Part shown: positions 16,447 to 24,779 of the stretch, piece after piece
How the letters are laid out: each line of letters opens with the position of its first letter
Position numbering within the stretch: the stretch's first letter is position 1
Source: Janthinobacterium tructae
GTDB lineage: Bacteria > Pseudomonadota > Gammaproteobacteria > Burkholderiales > Burkholderiaceae_D
NCBI RefSeq assembly: GCF_006517255.1
Contig: NZ_CP041185.1
Coordinates: 186,001-250,000 of the forward strand
Direction of reading: 5' to 3'
DNA length: 64,000 bases
Made by a program: the position numbers and the translations under genes
The notes under the pieces: generated by a model
The model's database searches: none
The model's input: only the letters and a program-made list of their open reading frames with translations
Told to the model about the DNA's origin: nothing

Positions 16447-17217
16447 TCAGCCGCTGCCCGCGCCTGCCCGCCGGCGCACGCGCCACAACTGCCATGCGGG
16501 CAGCCAGCGGTTCAGGAAACCCAGGCCGCATACGCGCCGCCAGCGCACCAGGCGCACGACGCGCAGGGCACGGCCCGCCCCGAGCGTGTCTGGCCTGGCG
16601 GCGAAGACGATGCGGTTGTTGCCGGCGATGCCGTCGAAGTGGCACACGGCGCCGCGGAAGGTGAGCATCAGGCGCGCCAGCATGGCAGGGTAGTGCTCGT
16701 CATAACTGAACAGGTTGGCTACCAGCACGCCGCCGGGCAGCAGGGTGCGCAGGCAGTCCGCATAGAAGCGCGCGCTGCCCAGTGCGGGCGGCAGGCCCGT
16801 TTCGTCGTAGCCGTCGAGCAGCAGCACGTCGGCGCAGCCCGGATGCTGGCGGATATAGCTGACGGCGTCCGTTTCGATGATGCGCAGGCGCGCGTCGTCG
16901 GGCGGCAGCATGAACTGCTCGCGCAGGGCGATCACGTCGGCACGCAGTTCCAGCACCGTGATGCGCGCCTCGGGCAGGTGGCGGTGGCAGAATTTCAGCA
17001 GCGAGCCGCCACCCAGTCCCACCATCAGGATGTGCTGCGGACGCGGCACGAACAGGGTGAAGCACATCATGGCACGCGCATAGCGCAGCAGCAGATGGTC
17101 GGGGCGCGACAGCAGCATTTCGCTCTGGATCATGCCTGGCTGGAATTCCAGGCGGCGCCGGTCGCCACAGGTATGCACCTGGGGCGCGCACACGGCAGGT
17201 AATTTGGGATACGGCAT
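16447..17217 (-). CDS. Spermidine synthase-like methyltransferase-fold protein
   Basis: About 256 residues. The Rossmann core contains MVGLGGGSLLKFCHRHLP, ITVLELRADVIALREQF, RIIETDAVSYIRQ, VLLLDGYDETGLPPALGSARFY and TLLPGGVLVANLF, matching polyamine aminopropyltransferase-like proteins. Many such stand-alone paralogues lack proven spermidine synthase activity, and no decarboxylase partner is adjacent. The C-terminal 30 residues are rich in Arg and Trp. The start is uncertain: 17217 gives MPYPKLPAV, while an in-frame ATG at 17292 would add 25 residues; neither has a strong ribosome site. Confidence 0.8.
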   Translation of the reverse strand: MPYPKLPAVCAPQVHTCGDRRRLEFQPGMIQSEMLLSRPDHLLLRYARAMMCFTLFVPRPQHILMVGLGGGSLLKFCHRHLPEARITVLELRADVIALREQFMLPPDDARLRIIETDAVSYIRQHPGCADVLLLDGYDETGLPPALGSARFYADCLRTLLPGGVLVANLFSYDEHYPAMLARLMLTFRGAVCHFDGIAGNNRIVFAARPDTLGAGRALRVVRLVRWRRVCGLGFLNRWLPAWQLWRVRRRAGAGSG

Positions 17218-17382
17218 AGGACGACTTCGCTGAGTGGACTGGGGGAGATGCTTTGTTGCATTCAGAGAAATCTGATAAGCTCCCGTGAGCATACCCGATT
17301 AATCCGCGCCGAGCATGCGTATATGTATATGTACATGACGCGCGGCGGCACGGCCGCGCAGTCGGGCACCATGGAGACAAGC

Positions 17383-17658
17383 ATGTTTTTGGATCACCCC
17401 ATCATTACCGCGACGAACAGTTTTACCGAGCCTGACCGCATCGAGCGGCTGACGCGCGTATATGGTTATGCGGCGGCGCTGGCCGACGTGGCCGCCAACT
17501 TCGGATTCATTGAAAAAGTGGCGCAGATCCACGATCACAAGGGCACCCTCATCGTGTTCTGGCATGAGGCGCCCAGTGAAGTGGAAAAGCAGTATTTCGT
17601 GCAGGCGTGGGCCAGTAAGGTTGGCGACGGCAGCACGAATGTCGAACACGAAATCTGA
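17383..17658 (+). CDS. Conserved-looking hypothetical protein, 91 residues
   Basis: Not recognised. The protein begins MFLDHPIITATNSFTEPDRIERL and has a compact, mixed alpha/beta-looking sequence (FGFIEKVAQIHDHKGTLIVFWHEAPSE) without signal or membrane segments. GGAG lies 6 bases before the ATG at 17383, which decides the start over the ATG at 17371. The codon use matches its neighbours. The upstream 60 bp includes an alternating TATATGTATATGTACATG stretch. It precedes the diguanylate cyclase-like gene by 37 bp and may share its transcript. Confidence 0.7.
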   Translation: MFLDHPIITATNSFTEPDRIERLTRVYGYAAALADVAANFGFIEKVAQIHDHKGTLIVFWHEAPSEVEKQYFVQAWASKVGDGSTNVEHEI

Positions 17659-17695
17659 CCTGGCGCACCGCGCCTGCGCATCGATAGCGTAGCCC

Positions 17696-18847
17696 ATGGA
17701 TATCAAGACCCTGGTACTGGCCCTGGCGCTCGGCAACCTGAGCCTGTGCGCGGCCCTCTTCTTCTTCGAGTACGAGCGCAAGAAGTCACTCAGTCTGTCC
17801 ACCTGGGCGGTAGCCAAGCAGTGCCAGGCCGTGGCCTGGTGTTTGCTGTATTTCCGCGGCGTCTTGCCCGATATGCTGTCCATCTTGCTGGGCAACAGCT
17901 TGCTGTTTGCCGGCATGGCGCTGGACGCGGGCGCGCTGTGGCAGGCGGCCGGGCGCAGCGGCTGGCGCCGTAGCATGCTGCCGGCGCTTGGTTTGTCGGT
18001 GGCGCTGTTTGCCGCCTGCTACCTGTTTGACGTGGCGCCGCTGCTGCGCAGTGCCGGCGGCTCGCTGATCGTGGCCGGCTTTTTCCTCGCCGGCTTAGCC
18101 GCGCTGTGCCTCAAATGGCGCGAGGCGAGCATGCTGCGCCGCTTCCTCGTCGTCAGTATGGGCGTCTTGTCGCTGGTGATCGCCGTGCGCGGCGTGCTCG
18201 CCGCCGCCGTGCCGGATGTTGACGCCGAGCTGCTGCAGCTGGCCGGTTTTGGCGCCCTGTACCTGATGATGCTGACGAACGCCTTCGGCTACCTGCTGCT
18301 GTCGCGTGAAAAACTGGGCGGCGAACTGGCGCGCCTGGAGGTGCTCGATGCGGCCACGGGCGTGCCGAACCGGCGCGGTTTTTACCAGGCGCTGGCGCCG
18401 TGGATGGCGCTGGCGCGCCGGCCCGGCTTGCCGACGGCCCTGGTGGTGCTCAATATCGACCACTTTAAAAGAGTCAACGACAGCTATGGCCATCCGGTGG
18501 GCGACGCGGTGCTGAAAACCATCGTCGACACGTGCCGCCAGCAATTGCGCGACAGCGACCTGATGGGTCGCCTGGGCGGCGCCGAATTTGCCATCCAGCT
18601 GCCGCGCACGACCCTGGCCGATGCGCTGATGGTGGCCGAGCGTATCCGCGCCGCCGTCGAAGTGCTGCCGGTCAAGACGGAACGCGCCGTGCTGCAGCTG
18701 ACGGCCAGCCTGGGCGTGACCACCATCCGCGCCGAGGACAGCACCGTCAGCCTGTTCAAGCGGGCCGACGAGGCGCTGCAGGCGGCCAAGCAGGCGGGCC
18801 GCAACAGGGTGGTGGAAGCGCAAGGCGCCAGCACCCTGGATATTTGA
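17696..18847 (+). CDS. Membrane GGDEF-domain protein with degenerate GGAEF motif
   Basis: 383 residues. The N-terminal half (about 1-205) contains six or so membrane segments; the C-terminal GGDEF domain spans about 220-378. The core is present (ATGVPNRRGFYQAL, NIDHFKRVNDSYGHPVGDAVLK), but the signature reads LGGAEFAIQLP, so the third, metal- or base-related acidic residue is alanine (near residue 294). Diguanylate cyclase activity is therefore doubtful, and the protein may instead sense GTP or c-di-GMP or act through partners. The start at 17696 has only a weak ribosome site. It may be co-transcribed with the 91-residue gene upstream. Confidence 0.88.
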   Translation: MDIKTLVLALALGNLSLCAALFFFEYERKKSLSLSTWAVAKQCQAVAWCLLYFRGVLPDMLSILLGNSLLFAGMALDAGALWQAAGRSGWRRSMLPALGLSVALFAACYLFDVAPLLRSAGGSLIVAGFFLAGLAALCLKWREASMLRRFLVVSMGVLSLVIAVRGVLAAAVPDVDAELLQLAGFGALYLMMLTNAFGYLLLSREKLGGELARLEVLDAATGVPNRRGFYQALAPWMALARRPGLPTALVVLNIDHFKRVNDSYGHPVGDAVLKTIVDTCRQQLRDSDLMGRLGGAEFAIQLPRTTLADALMVAERIRAAVEVLPVKTERAVLQLTASLGVTTIRAEDSTVSLFKRADEALQAAKQAGRNRVVEAQGASTLDI

Positions 18848-18853
18848 ATCGGC

Positions 18854-19192
18854 TTACTTTTTGCGCGAGCCCAGCCAGCTCGGTTCCTTGCCGCACTCCT
18901 TGCTCAGGAACAGGGCGTCGAGGCCGGGATCGCAGCGCCGGTCAGGCGCCTTCATCGGCTCGACGGTGAGCCATTCGCTTTTGGGCAGGATCTTTTCTTC
19001 GCGCGGCGCCACCGGTGGCGCGGGCGGCAGGCTGTCTTGCCACTTTGATTCAGCGGCAGGCGCAGGCGGGGTGGCCCAGTTCGCGTCAAGCTGCGCTTCG
19101 CGCGCCGGCGGCGTGTCCGCGTGCGCGGCGGCGCACAATACGCTGCCCGCGAAGAAGAAGGTGCGCATGGCCGTGTTGTTTATTGAAATCAT
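18854..19192 (-). CDS. Exported hypothetical protein, Pro-rich
   Basis: 112 residues with a signal peptide (MISINNTAMRTFFFAGSVLCAAAHA) followed by a Pro/Ala-rich stretch (ATPPAPAAESKWQDSLPPAPPVAP) and a Lys/Trp-containing end with two cysteines (RRCDPGLDALFLSKECGKEPSW). Function unknown. The start at 19192 is chosen because AGGA lies 6 bases upstream; the ATG at 19168 has no such site. It converges on the GGAEF-protein gene, with stops 6 bp apart. Confidence 0.65.
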   Translation of the reverse strand: MISINNTAMRTFFFAGSVLCAAAHADTPPAREAQLDANWATPPAPAAESKWQDSLPPAPPVAPREEKILPKSEWLTVEPMKAPDRRCDPGLDALFLSKECGKEPSWLGSRKK

Positions 19193-19430
19193 GGTCTGTC
19201 CTGGGTCGTTGCCGTAAGGCGTACCCTGCAGTATGACGGCGGCAGCAAGCAACAAGACAAGAAAATTGCAACGGCATGTTACCAGACAGGCCATGCTGGC
19301 CGCCGGCACGCCGAACATGTGCATACTCTAACTTTCATTTAAGCTAGGCAAGTTATGCTGTGGGGTGCTCGCTCGGCCCCTCTTGTCGTCCGCACCGCAG
19401 TTCCCCTTTTTTACTCTTGCCAGGCCCATA

Positions 19431-20513
19431 ATGAAAATGCTCAAATCCCTGCCTGTATGGCCGCTTGCCGCCCCCCTTGCCGGCTGGCTGTTCCTGTTCG
19501 GTTCCACCTTCAATGTCGGCGGCTACTATCAGATCCTGCTGGTGGCTGGCCTGATCGGCAGCGTGCTGGCCGCCGTGTACCACGCGGAAGTGGTGGCGCA
19601 CCGCATCGGCGAACCGTATGGCACCCTGGTGCTGGCGCTGGCCGTGACCCTGATCGAGGTGGCGCTGATCGTCTCGCTGATGCTGGCCGGCGGGCCGGAA
19701 ACGACGGGACTGGCGCGCGACACCGTGTTTGCCGCCATCATGATCATTTTGAACGGCATCGTCGGCATCTGCCTGCTGCTGGGCGCCGGGCGCCACCGCG
19801 AACAGACCTTCGGCCTGCTGGGCGTGAGCGCGTCGCTGGCCACCCTGGCGGCGATCGCCATCCTGACGCTGGTGCTGCCGAATTACACCTCCAGCGCCGT
19901 CGGCCCGTACTACAACTCCAGCCAGCTCATTTTCATCGCCGTCATCTCGCTGGTCCTGTACGGCACTTTCGTGCTGGTGCAGACAGTGCGTCACCGCGAC
20001 TACTTCCTGCCCAAGGAAGCCGTCGGCGACGAAGAGGTGCATGCGGCGCCGCCCACGCCTACCGTCGCCTGGGTCAGCGCTGGTGCGCTGCTGGTGTGCC
20101 TGGGCGCCGTGGTGCTGCTGGCCAAGTCGCTGGCGCCCGCGCTGGAGACGGCGATCGCCGCCATGGGCGCGCCGAAAACCCTGGTCGGCATCGTCATCGC
20201 CGCCATCGTGCTGTTGCCCGAAGGCCTGGCCGCCGTGCGCGCGGCGCGTGCCAACCGTTTGCAAACGAGCTTGAACCTGGCCCTCGGCTCCGCCCTGGCC
20301 AGCATCGGCCTGACGATTCCCGCCGTGGTGGTGGTGTCGCTGGCCACTGGCCTGACGATCACCCTGGGACTCGATATCAAATCCACAGTGCTGCTGCTGC
20401 TGTCGCTGATGGTGGCCACCCTGTCGCTGGGCACGGGCCGCACCACGGTCATGCAAGGCACGGTGCATCTGGTGATTTTCGCCGTTTACTTATTTACCAC
20501 CATCGTTCCGTAA
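19431..20513 (+). CDS. ChaA-type Na+/Ca2+ : H+ antiporter family protein
   Basis: 360 residues with about eleven membrane segments in two halves. Each half has the acidic helix of the CaCA superfamily: GEPYGTLVLALAVTLIEVAL in the first and LLPEGLAAVRAARANRLQTSLNLALGSALASIG in the second (residues outlined from L266). These resemble ChaA-like calcium/sodium-proton antiporters used in cation and alkaline-pH homeostasis. The start at 19431 follows AGG and gives the usual length. The gene stands alone and ends just before the PhoB-type array of ppx. Confidence 0.88.
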   Translation: MKMLKSLPVWPLAAPLAGWLFLFGSTFNVGGYYQILLVAGLIGSVLAAVYHAEVVAHRIGEPYGTLVLALAVTLIEVALIVSLMLAGGPETTGLARDTVFAAIMIILNGIVGICLLLGAGRHREQTFGLLGVSASLATLAAIAILTLVLPNYTSSAVGPYYNSSQLIFIAVISLVLYGTFVLVQTVRHRDYFLPKEAVGDEEVHAAPPTPTVAWVSAGALLVCLGAVVLLAKSLAPALETAIAAMGAPKTLVGIVIAAIVLLPEGLAAVRAARANRLQTSLNLALGSALASIGLTIPAVVVVSLATGLTITLGLDIKSTVLLLLSLMVATLSLGTGRTTVMQGTVHLVIFAVYLFTTIVP

Positions 20514-20533
20514 GCCGCCGCATGGCTGCTGTT

Positions 20534-20578
20534 TTGTCACAATCCTGTCACGCCGCTGTCATACGATGGGGGTAGTGT
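20534..20578 (+). promoter_or_regulatory. Triple PhoB half-site array (Pho box) upstream of ppx
   Basis: TTGTCAC (20534-20540), CTGTCAC (20545-20551) and CTGTCAT (20556-20562) recur every 11 bp with 4-bp spacers, the exact geometry of PhoB sites (consensus CTGTCAT). A possible -10, TAGTGT, follows 10 bp later (20573-20578). The ppx start is about 100 bp downstream. Confidence 0.75.
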
Positions 20579-20677
20579 GGTAGGATTTTTAAATCGTCTA
20601 AATGATTTATATAGTTTAGCAACTGATTTTGCCAACTTTTTTCAGTTGGTACAGCAATGACAAGACAAGAGGCCAGT

Positions 20678-22135
20678 ATGTATGCAGCGGTGGACCTGGG
20701 GTCCAACAGTTTTCGTTTACACGTCGGCAAGCATGATGGCGACACCATACGCGTGGTCAAGAGCGTGCGCGATCCGATACGCCTGGCCGCCGGCCTGGAC
20801 GCCAATGGCGACCTGACCGAGGCGGCGATGCAGGGGGCGCTGGCTTGCCTGCAGCGCTTTCGCGCAATCCTCGCGGGCTTCGAACTCGATGCCGTGCGCG
20901 TGGTGGCCACCTCGGCCATGCGCGTGGCGCGCAACGGCGCCGTCTTCCTGCCGCTGGCCGAGCAAGCCATCGGCTACCCCATCGAGATCATCTCGGGCGA
21001 GGAAGAGGGGCGCCTGATCTACATGGGCGTGGCCAATGCGCTGGCCATTCCCGGCGAACGCCGGCTGGTGATGGATATCGGCGGCGGCTCGACCGAACTG
21101 ATACTCGGGCGCGGCAACGATATCGAGCGCGTCGAGTCGTTCAGCCTGGGCACCGTCAAGCAAAGCCTGTCGTTCTTCATCGGCGGGCGCATCGACGCGC
21201 CGTCGTTCGAGGCGGCCATCCTGTCGGCGCGCAGCCATTTCGAGGATGCCGCGCCGCCGTACCGTCCGCAGCACTGGAAGACGGCCTACGGCTCTTCCGG
21301 CACCATCCGCACCATCGCCGACATCATCGTTCGCAACAAGCTCGGTGATGGCTTGCTGTCTGGTGTCAGCCTCGATGCGCTGGCACGGCGCTTCATCGAA
21401 CTCGGTCACACCAGCCGCATCGACATGCCCGGCTTGCGCCCTGATCGCGCCAGCACCATCGTCGGCGGCCTGGCCATCTTGATCGGCCTGTTCCGCGAAC
21501 TGGCCATTCCCGTCATGACGCCGATCGAGGCGGGCCTGCGCATGGGCGTGATGTGGGATTTGTATCTGCGCTCGACCAAGCGCGACCGCCGCGAACAATC
21601 GGTGCAGGGCTGCATGGAGAAATTTCATATCGACCAGCAGCGTGCCGGCCGGGTGGCCGAGCAGGCGCTGGCCATGTATGCGCAGCTCAAGCCCACATCC
21701 GACGCTTTGGTGAAATGCCTGCGCTGGAGCAGCCTGCTGCACGAAGTGGGCCTGGCCGTGTCGCAGACGGGCTACCACAAGCACGCATCCTACATCGTGG
21801 AAAACGCGGACTTGCCCGGTTTTACCACGCGCGAACAGAAGACCATGAGCCGCTTGATCCTGGCGCAGAAGGGCAACTTGCGCAAGATCGGCGAAGTGCT
21901 GTCCGACCCCGATTTTGCCAAGGCCGTGCTGGCGCTGCGCCTGTCGATCCTGCTCATGCATGCGCGCATCGAAGCCGATTTCAGCGAACTGCGCCTGCGC
22001 ATGAAGAGCCGCATCGAGCTCGACATCAAGCGCGGCTGGGTGGCGCACCATCCCACCGTGTCGTTCTGGATCGAGAAGGAGCAGGAATTCTGGGATGAGG
22101 TCGGGGTCGATTTCACCATCCGTGCCAGCGCCTAG
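20678..22135 (+). CDS. ppx: Exopolyphosphatase / guanosine pentaphosphatase (Ppx/GppA)
   Basis: 485 residues. The actin-like ATPase-fold phosphatase domains show YAAVDLGSNSFRLHVGK at the N-terminus, ATSAMRVARN, IISGEEEGRLIYMGV and LVMDIGGGSTELILG, all diagnostic for Ppx/GppA; the C-terminal third is the helical HD-like part (LLHEVGLAVSQTGYHKH). It hydrolyses polyphosphate, and possibly pppGpp, in the cytoplasm. The start at 20678 has AGAGG 5 bases upstream; an ATG at 20657 is in frame but lacks one. The PhoB-type array about 115 bp upstream suggests induction on phosphate limitation. A CCAACT/AGTTGG hairpin (20632-20649) lies in the untranslated leader. No ppk is adjacent in this window. Confidence 0.93.
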   Translation: MYAAVDLGSNSFRLHVGKHDGDTIRVVKSVRDPIRLAAGLDANGDLTEAAMQGALACLQRFRAILAGFELDAVRVVATSAMRVARNGAVFLPLAEQAIGYPIEIISGEEEGRLIYMGVANALAIPGERRLVMDIGGGSTELILGRGNDIERVESFSLGTVKQSLSFFIGGRIDAPSFEAAILSARSHFEDAAPPYRPQHWKTAYGSSGTIRTIADIIVRNKLGDGLLSGVSLDALARRFIELGHTSRIDMPGLRPDRASTIVGGLAILIGLFRELAIPVMTPIEAGLRMGVMWDLYLRSTKRDRREQSVQGCMEKFHIDQQRAGRVAEQALAMYAQLKPTSDALVKCLRWSSLLHEVGLAVSQTGYHKHASYIVENADLPGFTTREQKTMSRLILAQKGNLRKIGEVLSDPDFAKAVLALRLSILLMHARIEADFSELRLRMKSRIELDIKRGWVAHHPTVSFWIEKEQEFWDEVGVDFTIRASA

Positions 22136-22228
22136 GAGGTCATGCCGTGCACATGGCTTGATGTGCAGCAAGCAAGATTTCAAAAAAGAGTATATATTGT
22201 TTATATTATTTATTAGATTGGAAAATTC

Positions 22229-22927
22229 ATGACCAAAACCGTCCCAGTGAAAAAAGCCGACAGCGCGCCCGTATCGATGTTCCCCACCAGCGCCTCGATC
22301 AATGCGGCAGCAGCCAAGGCCGCCCCGGCTGCCAAGCCTGCGGCAAAGCCGACAGCCAAGCCGACAGCCAAGCCGGTGGCCAAGGCCGCCGCCAAGCCAG
22401 TGGCCGTCAAAGCCGCCGCTGCGAAGCCGGCAGCAGTCAAGCCTGTTGCCGCCAAACCTGCGGTAGCCAAGGCACCCGTTGCCAAACCGGCGGCCAAGGC
22501 CGTCGTGGCCAAACCGGCTGTGGCCAAGCCAGTCGCCAAAGCCGCTGCCAAGCCGGCCGCCAAGGTTGCTGCGAAACCAGCCGCCAAGGCCGTCGCCAAG
22601 CCGGTAGCAAAAGCCGCCGTCAAACCGGTAGCAAAAGCTGCCGCCAAGCCAGCCGCCGCGAAAAAAGCGCCGCTCGCCAAGGTCGCCGCCGTCAAGGAAA
22701 AAGCCCGCAAGCCGAAGCTGGTGCGCGACAGCTTCACCATGCCCGAAGCGGAATATGAAGTCTTGGGCCAGGTAAAGAAAGCTTGCCTGAAGGCCGGTTT
22801 CGAGATCAAGAAAAGCGAATTGCTGCGCATCGGCGTGGCGCTGATCAGCCAGATCGACCTGGCCACCCTGCAAAACGTGCTGGCCGGCTTGCCGCAGCTG
22901 AAAACGGGCCGTCCGAAGAAGGATTGA
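22229..22927 (+). CDS. Alanine/lysine/proline-rich histone H1-like protein
   Basis: 232 residues in two parts. Residues about 25-155 are a long run of short AKPxAK-type repeats (PAAKPTAKP, VAKAAAKP and similar), like the tails of eukaryotic H1 and Pseudomonas AlgP. Residues about 160-232 are non-repetitive: RKPKLVRDSFTMPEAEYEVL then KKSELLRIGVALISQID, a small conserved domain that recurs in such betaproteobacterial proteins. It probably binds DNA or RNA non-specifically through the tail. The promoter region is strongly A/T-rich (22185-22218). The DNA repeats may be prone to length change. Confidence 0.85.
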   Translation: MTKTVPVKKADSAPVSMFPTSASINAAAAKAAPAAKPAAKPTAKPTAKPVAKAAAKPVAVKAAAAKPAAVKPVAAKPAVAKAPVAKPAAKAVVAKPAVAKPVAKAAAKPAAKVAAKPAAKAVAKPVAKAAVKPVAKAAAKPAAAKKAPLAKVAAVKEKARKPKLVRDSFTMPEAEYEVLGQVKKACLKAGFEIKKSELLRIGVALISQIDLATLQNVLAGLPQLKTGRPKKD

Positions 22928-22996
22928 TGGCGCGAGCGGAGGGGCTGCCCCCGCTTGCCCATTCTGGTTTACCATGGGGCCTGTGATAGTTCCCCC

Positions 22997-23824
22997 ATGG
23001 TTGCCATGTCAGAAGAAATCAGTATTGAACGCGCCGGCTTCGTCGAGCGCGCCATCGTTCGCCACCGCGCGGGCCAGTCCACCGATGCCATCGACCGCGT
23101 CGCCGAGGAAATCCCCGTGGCGCTGGTCTTCAATGGCATTTCCCACGTCGTCATGATGGCCACCCCGCGCGACCTGGAAGCGTTTGCCTATGGCTTCGCG
23201 CTGACGGAAGGCGTGGTCGCTTCGGCCGGCGCCATCTTCGACTGTGAAGTGTTCCTGCGCCCCGATTCCGCCGAAGTGTCCTTGAGCATCGCACAGGAGG
23301 ATTTCGTGCGCCTGAAGGACCGGCGGCGCCAGCTGACGGGTCGCACGGGCTGCGGCGTGTGCGGCATCGACAGCATCGACATGCTCGACTTGCAGCCCGC
23401 GGCGCTGCCGCCATCCCTGATCCAGGTCGACCTGCCGGCCGCGCTGGCGCGTGCGTCGAGCGGCTTGCGCGAACACCAGGCGCTGATGCAGGAAACGGGC
23501 GGCGTGCATGCGGCCGCCTGGTGCACGCCCGATGGCGACATCGTGCACGTGTTCGAGGATGTCGGCCGACACAATGGTCTCGACAAGCTCATTGGCCATC
23601 TCGCGCTGCACGCTGTCGACATGCGGCGCGGCTTCGTGTTCCTGTCCAGCCGCGGCAGCTACGAGCTGGCGCGCAAGGCGGCGCGCATGCAGATTCCCCT
23701 GCTGGCGACGATTTCCGCCCCCAGTTCGCTGGCCATTTCCATCGCCACGCAGGCGCGCATGAAACTGGTGGGCTTCTGCCGCCAGGATGCTTTCGTCGAC
23801 TACACTCCCGGCATCACGCTGTAA
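22997..23824 (+). CDS. fdhD: Formate dehydrogenase accessory sulfurtransferase FdhD
   Basis: About 275 residues. FdhD marks include EIPVALVFNGISHVVMMATPRDLEAFAYGF, the cysteine loop GRTGCGVCGIDS, EDVGRHNGLDKLIGHL and SSRGSYELARKAARMQIPLLATISAPSSLA (in outline). FdhD moves sulfur from IscS to the molybdenum cofactor of formate dehydrogenases, using the CxxC cysteines. Starts at 22997 (MVAMSEE) and 23006 (MSEE) are both possible; neither has a good ribosome site. No formate dehydrogenase genes lie in the window, so the client is elsewhere. Confidence 0.92.
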   Translation: MVAMSEEISIERAGFVERAIVRHRAGQSTDAIDRVAEEIPVALVFNGISHVVMMATPRDLEAFAYGFALTEGVVASAGAIFDCEVFLRPDSAEVSLSIAQEDFVRLKDRRRQLTGRTGCGVCGIDSIDMLDLQPAALPPSLIQVDLPAALARASSGLREHQALMQETGGVHAAAWCTPDGDIVHVFEDVGRHNGLDKLIGHLALHAVDMRRGFVFLSSRGSYELARKAARMQIPLLATISAPSSLAISIATQARMKLVGFCRQDAFVDYTPGITL

Positions 23825-23929
23825 GTTCACCGCCGCAGGGCGTGATGTGCAGGCCATCCTGCTCTTTCATCCTGCCTTCTTGCGTGACGAGTGTGGTAAT
23901 TTTGCATGATCCCCGCCTGGCATTGACTT

Positions 23930-23985
23930 GCGTCATGGAAATGACATTCGGCTGTCATTTTCCTGACATATTAGACAAGTACGCT
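23930..23985 (+). promoter_or_regulatory. Tandem PhoB half-site array upstream of the olsB-type gene
   Basis: Four 7-mers at exact 11-bp spacing: GCGTCAT (23930-23936), ATGACAT (23941-23947), CTGTCAT (23952-23958, perfect) and CTGACAT (23963-23969). The last two form a near-consensus Pho box, and a weak -10 (TACGCT, 23980-23985) follows 10 bp later. The acyltransferase starts at 24016. Confidence 0.7.
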
Positions 23986-24015
23986 GGAGTCGTCTTGATC
24001 ACAGGGGATGAAACC

Positions 24016-24777
24016 ATGCAAAACATAGTCGCATCAAACGAAGCCAAGGCCCGGCCGGTTCAACTGGTGCTGAGCCAGGCCACTACCGCGGCCGAATTGC
24101 GCGAAGTCCAGCGTTTGCGTTACAAGGTGTTTATCGAGACCATGGGATTGAGCTCGCTGGCGAATGCCGATGGCCTCGACAGCGATGAGTTCGACGCGCA
24201 TTGCGACCATCTGATCGTGCGCGATGCCGATACCCTGAAAGTGGTGGGCACCTACCGCGTGCTGAGCGCGGCCAAGGCGGCCAAGATCGGCCGGCTGTAT
24301 GCGGAAAACGAGTTCGACCTGAGCCGCCTGAAAAACCTGCGCGGACGCATGGTCGAAGCGGGCCGCGCCTGCATCCACCCGAAATACCGGGGCGGCAGCG
24401 TGATCATGCTGCTGTGGTCGGGGCTGGCCGAGTACATGCGCCGCGAGCGCTGCGACTACCTGGTCGGCTGTGCCAGCATCAGCCTGGCCGATGGCGGGCA
24501 TAACGCCGTTGCCGTGTACCAGGCGCTGGCGGAAAAGCACATGGCCCCAAGCGAATACCGCGTCACGCCGCACCTGCCTTTCCCCATCCACCAGGTGGAA
24601 GCGGCGCACAAGCCGCAGGTGCCGCCGCTGATCAAGGGCTACCTGCGTTCGGGCGCCTGGATTTGCGGCGAACCGGCGTGGGACCCTGATTTCGAAAGCG
24701 CCGACATGTTCATGATGATGCCGCTGGCGAATCTGGACGAGCGCTATGCGCGCCATTATGGCGTGGTGCCTGGCTAA
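24016..24777 (+). CDS. olsB: OlsB-type ornithine N-acyltransferase (hemolysin-like GNAT fold)
   Basis: 253 residues. The GNAT-fold acyltransferase has LREVQRLRYKVFIETMGL, an acidic stretch DEFDAHCDHLIVRD, VVGTYRVLS, then RMVEAGRACIHPKYRGGSVIMLLW and YLVGCASISLADGG, typical of ornithine-ACP acyltransferases. OlsB makes lyso-ornithine lipid from ornithine and 3-hydroxyacyl-ACP; ornithine lipids replace phospholipids when phosphate is short. The PhoB-type array upstream supports this reading. No olsA partner is next to it. The start at 24016 follows AGGGG. Its 3' end nearly meets the broken CHAT gene on the other strand. Some family members are only annotated as hemolysins or N-acyl amino acid synthases. 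Confidence 0.82.
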   Translation: MQNIVASNEAKARPVQLVLSQATTAAELREVQRLRYKVFIETMGLSSLANADGLDSDEFDAHCDHLIVRDADTLKVVGTYRVLSAAKAAKIGRLYAENEFDLSRLKNLRGRMVEAGRACIHPKYRGGSVIMLLWSGLAEYMRRERCDYLVGCASISLADGGHNAVAVYQALAEKHMAPSEYRVTPHLPFPIHQVEAAHKPQVPPLIKGYLRSGAWICGEPAWDPDFESADMFMMMPLANLDERYARHYGVVPG

Positions 24778-24779
24778 GG

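Noticed and set aside
22320..22680. Repetitive DNA as a minisatellite without coding function
   Set aside because: The frame is continuous, ends in a conserved non-repeat domain, and has a plausible promoter and start.
20717..22975. Very long open frame antisense to ppx and the H1-like gene
   Set aside because: It is a composition effect: opposite-strand frames stay open in GC-rich coding DNA and in the AKPxAK repeats. No signal, domain or ribosome site; it contradicts two well-supported genes.
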